Assembly: GCA_905147135.1 (NCBI GenBank)
Contig: LR990060.1
Location: forward strand, 13,160,001-13,224,000
Length of the DNA: 64,000 nt
Direction of reading: 5' to 3'
Source: Blastobasis lacticolella
Taxonomy: Eukaryota; Arthropoda; Insecta; Lepidoptera; Blastobasidae
Shown: one piece after another, positions 23,420-33,012 of the stretch
Numbering within the stretch: position 1 is the first letter of the stretch
How the letters are laid out: every line of letters starts with the position of its first letter
Made by a program: the position numbers and the translations under genes
Notes under the pieces: generated by a model
What the model was told of the DNA's origin: nothing
What the model saw: the letters and a program-made list of their open reading frames with translations, nothing else
Database searches by the model: none

Positions 23420-26400
23420 ACTTAGCAGACAAACAGGCAAGCGGGCCACCTGATGGAAAGTGGTCACCGCCGCCTATGGACATCAGCAACACCAGGGGAG
23501 TCACCAATGCGTTGCCCGCCTCTAAAGAGACCTCTAATATACCTCTTGAACGATCCCATGTCATAGTCCAAAGGAAACACTGTGGCTGGGAGCTCATTCC
23601 ACATCCGAATCGTACGAGCGAGAAACGTTCTTTCGAACCTTCGCGTGGTGACCAACAGAGGGTCTACGTAGTGGGGATGAGTACCCAGCCCACGGCGGGT
23701 GGTGCGATGGCGGAATTGTGCTGTGGGCACCAGATCGAAAAGTTCCTCGGAACACTCCCCATTGTACAGCCGATAGAACACACACAGGGAGCCAAAGTCC
23801 CTTCGGTTAGCCAGTGGTTCTAACTTGCTTGTTTGTATGGGATCGTCGACAATTCGTACGGCGCGTCTCTGTACGGAGTCCAAAGGATTAAGCAGGTCGG
23901 CAGTTTCGCCGGCCCAAAGATGGGAACAATACTCCATATTTTTTTTACAATTGGACTAGACAGGCATTTGACCGCCATCTCACCTGGTGGTAAGTGACGA
24001 TGTGGCCGATGATGAAATGCGGGCAAAATGGAGCGAACGCCATCTGACATCCGTGACCCTGTTAACAGAGGGAACCTGACCAGATTCGATCATGGTTACA
24101 CATTCAGTCACCTGAATGCACAGGTTCCATTTATTTGTTCCGGTCTTTTTATTTTTTATTTACAAATTGTTGTTCATAAATTTGTAGTTTGTAAAATGGT
24201 AAAGTACACTAGTTAAAATTAGATTAAATTACAGGTTTACCTACACGAAGAAGATTAAGAATAATACAAAATAAACAAAATGAATCTTTTTTAAATTTCA
24301 GCTCTTTTTGTCTTTAGTTTTTTCATCTTTTTGGAGTACCACAGGGTAGCGTCTTCGGACCAGATCAATCTTGAATTTGTATTTGACTTGAACATCGTAC
24401 ATCATATTAAATGTGAACCGAATAGAAAATCACAATGCTCATAGCTAGATTATTAACAGCCACAGCCTAATGCGCACAAAATGTAAACGTTTACAAACTA
24501 CGAAGGCCAGGTCTAATGAATCAGTTGAAATTGTTACGATATAGTCTCACAACGTCCGGGGTAACAGAAAGCAAACTTCGTTAAAAAATTCTGTAATGAT
24601 TTGTTTCCTAAATACGTTTCAAAACAGTTAGAGATTCACATTACACATTGTTCATTTTCGTCTGTTAGCGTTGTGTCATTTAGCACGCGATAGAGCCTGG
24701 CGAATCTTCTTTTCGGCATGAATGAAATTGTGCGTCAGATTGATAATAATATCAACTTTAAGCTCAACAAATTCCTATTACCATCTGCCAGGTACGACCG
24801 CCTGTGCCTTAGGAGTCCGTCGCTTTATTTGTTTCTGCCGCCAAGCAACAATGTTTGCATTGTTGTGTTCCGGTTTGAAGGATACAGTAGTCAAAGTAGT
24901 TCTATAACTACTCTGACTACTGTATCTAAGTTTAGGTATTTCATCTTAATCGTCAAAGTGACAACGCATCTGCTGTTCTGCATTTGTTACAATAAACTGC
25001 AAAGTGCATGAATCGTGAATATTACGAGGATCAGTTACCGCTTTCCATCAGGCAGTCTTCTCGTTTGTCAGTGTCTGTATAATGGGATATCCTTCTACGC
25101 AACGCTGTTTGTTGCCACACTAGAACACTAACACCCCTTCAGCATTCGGTTCTGCGAGCCACTTGGTCTGCTCGTACCCAAATATAACATTTTTAATAGC
25201 TATTTAGCTTATTTTTACTGTAGTTATCGTTTTTTTTCAGTATAAAGGCCAAGCATAGCTCTTGTAATCGCTTGTTAACTATATTTTACGGAATAACTGC
25301 AAATAAAATATATTGCAGTTAATTTCTTCTCCATTGTAGGCTAATCTTCAGTGCCATTAAGGAAAAATATTGCATTATGTAAATATCAATAATCTCATCT
25401 TTTATGTTACAGGTTTCTACTGCAGAGATCCTGATACCGGTAAATTGTATCCTGTTAACACGACATGGTCTTCCACATCATTCTGTGGCAAATACACATG
25501 CAGGATTAAGAAAATCAACAACACGAACGTTATTCCTTTGAAGAAAATTAACATCACAAGTTTCCACGTAGATAACAGTACTTTTATACCATACAAGGAT
25601 TTAAAAGAAGATATAGAAATAAATGATAAGAATGGCACGAAATCGCAACCAAGAGGTTATTACGTCAGTATTACCAATAATACAATAGCTACTACAGAGA
25701 ATACAATAGCTTCTACAGAGAATACAATAGCTACTACAGAGAATACAATAGCTACAACAGAGAATACAACAGACACTGTAGAAAAGTATACAGTTGATGA
25801 TGCTCGTGAAGAAAGTCAAAATAACGATAGTAACTCTTCAATTGAGATATTTAACACAAAGGGAGAATACCAAGGGTATAGCGCTTCACCTGTAGTAATT
25901 CCAGACAATGTGCCTATATCTCAAATACTGAAAGATAATCTAAACCAGAACATGAGAAAGCTTTCTGTCAATACAGATAATGACAGATATTTGACACAAG
26001 ATGAGATAAAAAATTTCACGAAGATTCTTCAACATTTCAAAAAGGGCGATTTGGAGGCAATTTTGGAAATTTACAATTTGGCCCAACAGATTTATAAAGA
26101 GTTGGACTCGAATACGGACGAGACGTTCATTGAAGAAATGATCAATGAATTAAAGAAGGAGCTGACTTTGAAAGTAAATATTATGGAATCCCCTAGAACG
26201 AATGGAAGTAAAACATCATTTTGGTATGAGCCATTAGGAATCCCAAGCAAAATTAAGCCGGATCCACATGGAGGCCAGGGTATCGTGCCCTATGATATGG
26301 GCAAAGCGGTTAAGTCATCAATTGATACATCTATCGAAGGCACGTTTGTCATGCCAATCACTGTCGCTCCGCCTAAAGACTGTAAAAAGAAATCAAATCT

Positions 26401-28613
26401 TGACTTATTTCCACTTTCCAGAGCTCTCAATGTAGATACAAAACAGGTACCTTATTATTTCCCTATATCCGATTTCCAAAGATTGAATTCGTACTTGCAA
26501 CCATCACGGAAGTCTAATGCCAAGATGCTGCTTTCCAATGCACCAATGTACCCTCAAAGCAAAATTCCAAAACCTATAATAGCGCCTAGAGTGAATAACC
26601 CACCGCGTATACCGGCCAACAGCAACTTCCTTTTCTATCAATATCTGGACCCTCCCGCCACATGGCTGAAGAGCACTAAAATCAATAAGAACATGAAAAC
26701 TATTAACAACCACTTGGAAAGAGATGTGCGATTTAAACCAGCTATGCAACCTTATCCGCCTATACCTATACCTTATCAGCCTGTACCTTACCCGATGCCT
26801 ATACCTTACCCGATGTATGTACAAAGATTGTCGAATAACACAATGCCACAGATGCATTCCAATGTACTCAGACCTACGAATAATCAAGAAAGGATTATTA
26901 ATGCGGGCAATAAACCTAATGGGCCTGTGAAAAATTGGGAACCGACTAAACAAAAACAAAATGTTCCTAAAAATCAACAAAGCAAGTTAATGGCAAAGGG
27001 CGATAAAGGTTTACCTGACTGGCAGACAGAACAATTATCAGAAAGTGTATTGAACGACTTAAAAGCCAATATCATAACGAAATCAAAGATATTACCGTAT
27101 CTCATGAGGAAAAAAGTGAAAGTAGAAAGAGTCGGAAAAGTTATAAAATTAAATGACTTAACTAGAACAAAAAGAGATATAGACAATTCGTACAAACACT
27201 TAAGCCCTTCACATATAAAGAATACAAGTAAAGGACACGTCAAAGATATAAGTAAAGAACACATCAAAAATAAAAGTAAAGAACACATCAAAAATATAAG
27301 TAAAGAACACATCAAAAATATAAGTAAAGGACACGTCAAAAGAAACGAAAAAAATAGGAATGTAAGAGGCGAAAACAATTTTGGCATAAAAGATGTGTTT
27401 AGAATTTATGAAACATACTTAGAAAAATCCAGGTAACTAAAGTCTGCACATTTAATTTGTCTACAGATGCGTAAGTTAAAATGGACGTTCGTTTTCGATT
27501 TGAAAAAATACTGAATGGATTTAAATAAAATTTGTAGTGTTGTAGTTTATATCCCAGAAAGTCACACAGGCTATTTATTTATCGAAAAATAAAGTAAATT
27601 TTTCCCAATTTTACGCTAACGAAGTCGCAGGCAAAAGCTAATCTCAAATAACTAATAAAAACCATTTTTAGCCCTGATAAGTTTAAATACATTGGAATAG
27701 AATTTAATTGAACATCCATTTTGACTATCTAAAGAATCTTAGGTATTTGTAATATTTAACGTAAAACTATGTTAAAAAATGAGTGAGCGTAACGACCTCG
27801 AGGTTTTTTGCATGTTGCTACAAGATTTTATCTAAATTATTACTGTCGGATAGAGTCTAACTACGCTGGATCCACTACTGGTTTCATCCATCCAAAGTTA
27901 CCATTATTCAACAATTACACCAGTGGTAAGCGTTAATAAGGGCGATGGCAAATTATGCCTATCTAGATAGTTCGCACTGCCTATTCCCCTAGCCTCAAAA
28001 AGACCCATATTAAAAAGGCAAGCATCACATAGTTCATGGAATTCAAATAAAATAAACAAACACCCATGAATGAAGTAAGTCGATCTATAATTCAGAACTC
28101 ACGTGTTACAGAAAAAGAAACAAACTAAAGAAGACTTTGGAATCCGGGTCGGATTCTTTTGTCTCGAGATAAGATATTTTGTGAAGTCTTTTTGTCATGT
28201 GACATCTACTGGTACATAAAAAACTGTTAAAATTATGAGTGGAGATAGGAGAAACTATATAGAAAAAGAGATAGGTTAAAATTTTTGTTCAAAGACGTCT
28301 TCAATTCAATATGAAGAATTCACTGCATATTACCTGATTATTTTGTTAATATAACGGATTTTTGACTAACTTCTTTCGAATAAGTGCTTGTGATTACTGG
28401 TATTAGAGACATGTTAGTGAAAGAGGCTAAATAATAAACAAGTACCAATGCGAAACATAAAATATTGTCTAAAAAGCTTTTTAATAGCTTATCTGAGAAT
28501 TCTATTTTTATTTCAGCTGCAGCACAGGCATCGAACCTGGATTCTTCAGGTTGGGGAATCTCACAAAACCCTTTCCAGCTTGTTGTCCAGAACGGATAGT
28601 CAAAAATCGATGA
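17784..28613 (+). CDS. Secreted protein with a split SVWC domain (three exons, 731 aa)
   Basis: The CDS joins 17784-17862, 25413-27432 and 28517-28613; the total of 2196 nt is exactly 732 codons including TGA. Both introns are GT-AG and keep the frame. Residues 1-21 form a signal peptide, so the protein should be secreted. Residues 27-56 (GFYCRDPDTGKLYP, later FCGKYTC) match the first half of an SVWC domain, and residues 701-731 match the second half (KPFPACCPERIV). SVWC proteins in arthropods include the Vago family, linked to antiviral and stress responses, but this protein is far longer than the roughly 100-160 aa of those. The inserted residues 57-700 are low-complexity: five 7-residue repeats (116-150), a likely helical block (217-281), a Pro/Tyr stretch (473-495), a furin-type RTKR (611-614) and five 8-residue basic repeats (632-671). 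Domain cysteines are C30, C51, C56, C701, C722 and C723, plus a lone C350; the usual eight are not all present and the final Cys is missing. The function is unknown. Confidence 0.85.
17898..18120 (+). mobile_element. Type-2 SINE in intron 1
   Basis: 'gacttgttggttaacatgtc' and 'gggttcgatactcggccggg' (head), 'gaaattgaaatgatgaattt' and 'ggggctagatggcgctgtgt' (tail). It lies 35 bp inside the intron donor and in the sense orientation. Confidence 0.78.
19107..19492 (-). mobile_element. LINE fragment flanked by a 50-bp direct repeat
   Basis: The - strand at about 19365-19492 reads RKRERPPRRCVDDIKSTAGD, then KWQIKAKDRKKWSKLEEPLR-EA-stop. This is the C-terminal 'RP-R-DDI...W...A-DR..W..LEE' pattern of non-LTR retrotransposons. 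An AT-rich 3' UTR ends in A/T-rich sequence near 19107. The flanks 19057-19106 and 19493-19542 are direct repeats with two mismatches, best explained as the target duplication. Confidence 0.75.
19691..20041 (-). mobile_element. Type-1 SINE, near full length
   Basis: 'catcttggtgttaggtcccg' through 'gggatttgaacccggtacct' to 'cggctaccgacgct'. Both body and tRNA-like head are present, within intron 1 and antisense to the gene. Confidence 0.78.
20800..20893. mobile_element. Fold-back element in intron 1
   Basis: GGTCGTGCGACGGACG and its complement face each other across about 18 bp, extended by imperfect arms ('aattggcaacgg' / 'ccgatgccaatt') towards 'ggcgc' ends. A partial relative lies at 44248-44322 ('tgtcctaattggcaacggtc'). 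Confidence 0.65.
21000..21170 (-). mobile_element. LINE RT C-terminal remnant
   Basis: On the - strand it reads HFLTRTATEWNALPEQLNMD, then FMDTAKPASKCGRVHTGHL. The R-TA-EWNALP motif is typical of the end of CR1/Jockey-like reverse transcriptases. No intact start. Confidence 0.55.
21468..21552 (+). mobile_element. B-type LINE tail
   Basis: 'attgcaaacgtccacaggct', 'accatcaggcaggccgcaag' and a poly-A after 'ttagtggtat' match the end of B-type LINEs. A smaller related piece lies at about 4900-4965. Confidence 0.55.
22229..22362 (-). mobile_element. C-type element, 5'-truncated
   Basis: Starts with (CAT)n and 'cagcccgtaacagtccactg'; stops near 'gtttaaatattacaatgga', missing the distal half. Inside intron 1 of the SVWC gene. 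Confidence 0.7.
23300..23378 (-). mobile_element. Type-1 SINE tail fragment
   Basis: 'catcttgtcgttaatgtcct' and 'ccttgaccgtgatccaaaat' only; cut by the A-type LINE that starts at 23383. Similar short tails occur at 16895-16945 and 39397-39460. Confidence 0.55.
23383..23938 (-). mobile_element. A-type LINE, second copy
   Basis: A poly-T run of about 30 bases (23384-23414) is the tail. The - strand frame 23464-23937 gives 157 residues of the same RT C-terminal region as the copy at 7238, nearly identical in sequence (MEYCSHLWAGETADLLNPLD ... GVADVHRRR). It is truncated about 40 residues later than that copy, within intron 1 of the SVWC gene and antisense to it. Confidence 0.85.
24030..24130 (-). 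mobile_element. Type-1 SINE body fragment
   Basis: 'gccatctgacatccgtgacc' to 'cacctgaatgcacaggttcc'. Confidence 0.55.
24780..25085 (+). mobile_element. D-type element with an internal hairpin
   Basis: Same order of motifs as 10905, but at the point following 'ccggtttgaag' the sequence forms a 46-bp inverted repeat (24881-24926) absent from the others. In intron 1 of the SVWC gene. Confidence 0.6.
24881..24926. repeat. Hairpin, 21-bp arms with one mismatch
   Basis: 'gatacagtagtcaaagtagt'-T and the complement of 'aactactctgactactgtat'-C around a 4-bp loop, inside a D-type element. Confidence 0.85.
25413..27432 (+). CDS. Exon 2: N-half of the SVWC domain plus a 640-residue insert
   Basis: The acceptor TTTTATGTTACAG lies just before 25413. 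The ATG at 25370 in the same frame is intronic and gives no signal peptide, so I rejected it as the start. The exon encodes residues 27-699. It begins with the SVWC-like half (C30, C51, C56) and several N-X-S/T sequons, then runs into Asn/Thr/Lys-rich sequence. A block around residues 217-281 (DRYLTQDEIKNF, then LEAILEIYNLAQQIYKEL) has heptad-like hydrophobic spacing and looks like the only folded part of the insert. The exon ends TCC AG|GTAACT. Reading through the donor meets TAA at once, so an unspliced transcript would end at residue 700 without the domain's second half. Confidence 0.88.
25679..25783 (+). repeat. 21-bp coding tandem repeat (5 units, Thr/Asn-rich)
   Basis: Five in-frame 21-bp units encode NTIATTE-type heptads (residues 116-150). 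The first four differ by only a few bases; the fifth has diverged (NTTDTVE). The low DNA divergence points to recent slippage or unequal exchange. Thr clusters and Asn sequons could be glycosylated in a secreted protein, which is inference. Confidence 0.9.
27227..27346 (+). repeat. 24-bp coding tandem repeat (5 units, SKEHIKNI)
   Basis: Five in-frame 24-bp units encode SKGHVKDI, SKEHIKNK, SKEHIKNI (twice) and SKGHVKRN (residues 632-671), preceded by a degenerate unit with SHIKNT. They are strongly basic and His-containing. Units 3 and 4 are identical as DNA, and unit 2 differs by one base, so this is a recent expansion just downstream of the RTKR site. Confidence 0.9.
27433..28516 (+). other. 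Intron 2 of the SVWC gene (1084 bp)
   Basis: A phase-2 intron with donor CAG|GTAACT and acceptor TTTCAG. A Helitron-like piece lies near its start (about 27480-27645, with 'ctgaatggattt' and 'cgaagtcgcaggcaaaagct'). The rest shows nothing recognisable. Confidence 0.75.
28517..28613 (+). CDS. Exon 3: C-half of the SVWC domain
   Basis: A strong acceptor (TATTTTTATTTCAG) precedes 28517. AG from exon 2 plus C gives Ser700, followed by 31 residues to TGA at 28611. These include CSTGIEPGFFRLGN and KPFPACCPERIV, with the double Cys-Pro and the preceding aromatic-Pro that mark the end of SVWC domains. Finding this exact motif, in frame, in the next exon is the main evidence that exon 2 does not end at its apparent stop. 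The usual last Cys after CCP is replaced by KNR-stop. Confidence 0.82.
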
Positions 28614-28740
28614 AATCCAACTAAGGTGCAGCTTTGGCGTACCTTAGCTCGGAGTCCTATTCATAAAAGTAACGACACCTATTTTTGTTGAAATAATTTT
28701 GTCTCAATACAATTTTATTCACAATTTCGCGGGGAAATCT

Positions 28741-28746
28741 AATAAA
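28741..28746 (+). terminator. Candidate poly(A) signal of the SVWC gene
   Basis: AATAAA lies 128 bp after the TGA of exon 3; a second one is at 28916-28921. Either would give a short 3' UTR. Assigned by position only. Confidence 0.45.
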
Positions 28747-28919
28747 ATTGGTCCAATTTAGGTACTGTACTTTTATGAATGTGTGTGTGTTTATATCGTA
28801 GACGTATAATACATTTTTTATACTTATTACTATGCGAACACACATGTTTTATATCTTCTTTTTTTGGGTATAAATTTGTGTGCAGTACAAAACAATTCTT
28901 TGTTTACTAAGGACAAATA

Positions 28920-30028
28920 AAAAAAATGTTGATAAAATTTTAGCGTAAGTGAAGATTATGTGATAATAATATTATATGTATCTGTGAGTTTTACAAGATA
29001 TTTGTGTTTGAAATTTGCTATTTTTACACTCAATTTAAGTATACTTGGGATGACCTGAGTATACCTAGGTACCTTTAATTAGTTGATCATACCACATATT
29101 TGGTTGGCTTGCCACTCAACGTGTATCTCCTAATACAGTTGGCTAAGCGAGGTTGACCAAATTCTGCGGTTGGGGAGCCGGAGACCAGTCTATTTGAAAG
29201 CCAGTTTAAACAAGATGGTTCTTCTAGCTTTGTTTTATTAAAATCGGTGTATGGTTTAGTAAATATTTGAGTTTAAATTAACTCTAGGCCTTTTCCACTG
29301 TTCCCCAAATTACCACCCACACAATTTTTGTTTTCTTAAAATTATTCTAGAATGTTCATGAAATTCTCGAACCCAACTTATCTGATGGTAAGTGGCGATG
29401 AGGTTACACATGTACTCGTGCTCTTATTCACTCTTGACTTGAAGATTCCAAGGATGAAGTTTGTGAGAAGAAAGCTTGCATTTCGACTGAGGGAAGACTA
29501 TATTAAGCTCCACCCCCCACAAACGTACAAAAACAAATTATACGTTTTACATTCTATAAACTCACTTGTCACCAAAAGGGCAATGGAAAGGGCTCGGAGT
29601 CTCGTTGCGCGATAGAATCAGAAAAGCGGAGAGCCGCAAGCGAACCAAGGTCACCGACATAGCCAGAAGAATTGCCAAGCTAAAACGCTGTCTCTTTTTG
29701 ATTTTTGAAATGTATGAAACTTGAGTGATGACTTTCAAGGTAATTTTCTCCACATAGATACATTACATGAATAACTAAGGTAAAGGTGGATGTATTGTAT
29801 ATGGTAGTGGATAGGGATACCCCTAGAGACCACAATGATCTACTTTCTAACCGACGTAAACGTCTGGAAAGGTTGTGTATGCGAAATAGTCAGAACATTC
29901 AGCAAATAATAATAAGGTATTTAAATTAATTACACCTTTAATTTCATTTTTATGTCATTTTCATTTATTCAAGCAACAAAGACTCAATCATTTTATTACA
30001 ATTCAAGTGTATTACATATACCTAAATC
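28920..30028. other. Downstream flank of the SVWC gene
   Basis: AT-rich. Apart from the LINE remnant at 29564 and a short LINE-tail motif at 29376 ('cttatctgatggtaagtggc'), nothing was recognised. Confidence 0.45.
29564..29697 (+). pseudogene. LINE fragment (RTKVTDIARRIAKLK type)
   Basis: Reads KRAMERA, then after a small deletion GVSLRDRIRKAESRKRTKVT and DIARRIAKLKRC. This is a well-known stretch near the end of many insect non-LTR reverse transcriptases. It is degenerate. Confidence 0.6.
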
Positions 30029-30283
30029 AGCATCATCATAGCCCGTAACAGTCCACTGCAGGGCTTAGGGTCTCTCCCACGAAAGGGGAGGCTATTGCCA
30101 TAATCTCCATACTGGGCAGGCGGGTTAGAGATCGCAGTATTGTAAATATAATAATGGAAAACGCTGCTGCCCATTTTCCAGCTTACGAAGACTCTAGATC
30201 TTTTACCTTGAAAATTAGTCGCTTACGACACCCACGAGTGTAAGGGGTTAGTGCTTTTCTACTCTACCGGTCACCACACGGCC
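30029..30283 (-). mobile_element. C-type element
   Basis: Near full length, ending 'ggtcaccacacggcc'. About 1.4 kb downstream of the SVWC gene. Confidence 0.72.
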
Positions 30284-30680
30284 AGTGATGTACAAAACAA
30301 AAAATTATTCAATTATCTAAAGCTGAAGGGACATTCAAACGATTCCGCTATAATAACTTATGTTAACAAGACCAATAAATTTACAACTTGTTATTTCTGA
30401 ATAGTGACCAGAGTAGTAACTGGAATCATAAATTATGAATCTGTGATAGCGGCGTCGTTGGATTTGGGCAATTTTAAATTATGGTCAAGCGTGATAGTAT
30501 TTCCGATTACTAGTATTATCAGCGCGCAGTCCGAATGGGATGGGTCCCTGTCGAAGTGAATCGAAATGAATCTGGGGGCACGGTACTGCCACCGCAATAT
30601 TTTATCGAATTTTCAACCCTTTAATCTTAAGTCTCTAGATCAATTTTTAGGATGAAAATTATATAAATAATTAAATATCC

Positions 30681-30855
30681 TTGGACAAATGAACATAGCG
30701 TCATCTGGCGCATCTGCGAAGCTTGTGTTATGGATATTAGATAACTGATAAACTACTTAGGTATATTCATTTTTTAAATACATGTCATACTTATTACACA
30801 TAGTACATCCAGACCCGTAACACAAATTAAAATTCATCATTTCAATTTCTGCCCG
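30681..30855 (-). mobile_element. Type-2 SINE, head missing
   Basis: 'gcttgtgttatggatattag' to 'attcatcatttcaatttctg'. Confidence 0.72.
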
Positions 30856-31241
30856 AAACGATGATGAATATTGTTTAAACTACGACCAGGTTAAATTTTA
30901 AAGAAAGGGTTGATAAATACGACTGGCCGTACAATCTTCAATTCCTTAGCCTCCTCTGTTTGGAATAAGAAAACGAAAAAATCGAAAGCCCCATTTTTAA
31001 GAAATACGGGTAAAAAAAGGTCTTTTGTCATACCAATGTGCTTCTCGTTCCAACATGTGAGGGCGAGCTATCTGATTTATTGGTATATTTTTTTGGTGAT
31101 TAATTCTAATTTGGAAGTTATCTGCTTTTGAGCTCCGGTTGTAATTAGCCGGGTAGATTGACTAATGCTTTTTGAAGTAATGCGTCTTCCCTTGTTAGTT
31201 TGGAACTTGATTTATTCATTTAAGTATTAATACTCGTACTT

Positions 31242-33012
31242 AGAAGCGTCGGTGGCTGAGGTTAGTGTATCCGACTCGAGAGGTTCGAATCCCACTGCGG
31301 CCATGTAAGGTGCGTTGGGGTAAGACCGTGAATGGGGTAAGAACGTATATGTTAAATATCTACCGATTCTGTGATAATTTTTTTATACTGGCATCATAGC
31401 GCAAGACGCCATTTTGTTTTGCTACTCCCTTCAGTCCGCATCGGTGATTTCGTATTGTCGGTCGTCTGTTATGGCTGTTCCACCACATGTTACGCATCTC
31501 GGAAAGATTTTTGTGATCCGGACTTATCCCAGACGACATCTCTTTGATTTTTTGATGAGTATTTGCACTCTTTTGAAAGTTATTTGGCTTTATGTTGTCA
31601 AAAAATCAATTCTTTCTTGATAGGTATGTTTAAAATAGCCTAAATGTGGCTACAAGTCGAGATCCGAACTTTCCCCATGTAAATATCTAAGGGTGAAGTA
31701 CGGAGTAAAAATATCCGATCTTGACCTTAATTGAAAATGCATGTGGTTGTCAAACTTTAGCTTAGTCCGAACTTTAACCACTGATATTTTTGTGGCAAAA
31801 AATGTTGTATATGTAATGCATTCTCACTGCAACTTTATATTAATTATATAGTTGCAGTGAGAAATATATTATACATACTAAAAAATATATTATACATAAA
31901 GTACAGGGCGTCCCACGGCTGTGCCACATAGAGGGAAAGTGCCTTAAATATTGAAAATATGATTGAAAAAAAAAATACTTCATTTTGAGATAAGCTTTTC
32001 GGTCGTATCTTAGTATAACGGGTGTTTTTTGTTTGACGGGTTCGATTCCCGGTTCAGACAAACGATTATTTATAATATACATACATACCTACCTATTACA
32101 TAATATCCAGCCTCCTTCATACCAATAAAAACTCAAAAACGTCTGTTTTTGATAGAAAGAAAATTTTATAGGTGGGTCGGATTTGAGAAGGTCGTCTCAA
32201 ATTTTTATTTTAGATTTTCGGCTTGGCTATCGAGACTCGCATAGGTTCGTTAGGTATGGCGAACACAACGCCAGAAGACCGCGTCAAATCTTTGCTTTGT
32301 ATCAACCAGTAATCAGGCCAAAAATTATAAAAAAGTGCGAGATTTACCCTGGTAGGTACGTAGGTTACCTACCTATTGAAACATTTGAGACACAAAAGTT
32401 TGAGAACTACAGCGACTTGAAATTTACTCGGGCGGGGTAAGATCGGACGCTCAAAACAAAAAAAAGGTAAAATGTTCTGTTCCTGCTATGTTTTTAAACA
32501 TAATTAAATTTTACAAGAAGAATGCTGTAGCGAGTATAAGATCGGATATTTTCTTTTTCCACACGAGTAATTTTAGAGGGTAGTCCGGTCTTTCCCCAAC
32601 GTCGTCCGATCTTACCCATGAATTTTTAAATCTATGTCTATACTTTAAACTCCCGTAACACAGCAGTCGTTAAATCTATGCAAACATGAAAATATTTTTC
32701 TGATAGGTTGTTTATTGATTATCAGTTTCTACTTCATTTTATTACGCTAGCTGATATAGATTTTGTGTAAAAAATAAATTGCCAACTTCTTATGAATGCA
32801 GCTAAAAACCATCCGAACTTACCCCAACGCACCTTATCAGTTACTCTTTCTGAGTTATGTACATTATTTGTATTCTAACCGATGTTCTTACGGTGAGGGA
32901 AAACATCGCGATGAAACCTGCACATTCAGGCGACTGAATGTGTAACCAAGATCCAATTTAATCAGGTTCCCCTGTTAACAGGGTCATGGAGGTCAGATGG
33001 CAGTCTCTCCAA
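31242..33012 (+). mobile_element. Type-1 SINE split by a DNA element
   Basis: The head 'agcgtcggtggctgaggtta' through 'ccactgcggccatgta' (31244-31307) and the body 'ttactctttctgagttatgt' (32839) to 'gtctctccaa' (33012) are the two halves; everything between is the 1527-bp insertion. The tail is truncated. Confidence 0.8.
31308..32834. mobile_element. Non-autonomous DNA transposon, 1527 bp, TA-flanked
   Basis: It begins AGGTGCGTTGGGGTAAG and ends with the complement (CTTACCCCAACGCACCT). It is flanked by TA on each side and inserted between the halves of a type-1 SINE. TA targeting suggests the Tc1/mariner/pogo group. Subterminal motifs resembling 'gggtaagatcgga' recur near the right end (about 32435, 32540, 32610). 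The short open frames at 31414-31620 and 32183-32440 show no DDE motif that I can identify. Confidence 0.75.

Larger units (their letters stand above)
17863..25412 (+). other. Intron 1 of the SVWC gene (7550 bp)
   Basis: A phase-1 GT-AG intron separating the signal-peptide exon from the domain exon. It is filled with transposable elements: a type-2 SINE just inside the donor, a LINE with a 50-bp target duplication, a type-1 SINE, a fold-back element and C-, A- and D-type LINE tails. No further exon with a sensible frame was seen. Confidence 0.8.

Noticed and set aside
25370..25372. ATG at 25370 as the start of a 688-aa single-exon gene
   Set aside because: The 14 residues before Gly lie upstream of a good splice acceptor and give no signal peptide. 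Joining to exon 1 at 17784 gives one and keeps the frame.
26504..27387. 158- and 137-codon - strand frames, rich in Tyr/Arg and Leu/Ser/Phe
   Set aside because: Shadows of the repetitive Pro/Tyr and Lys/His coding of exon 2 of the SVWC gene.
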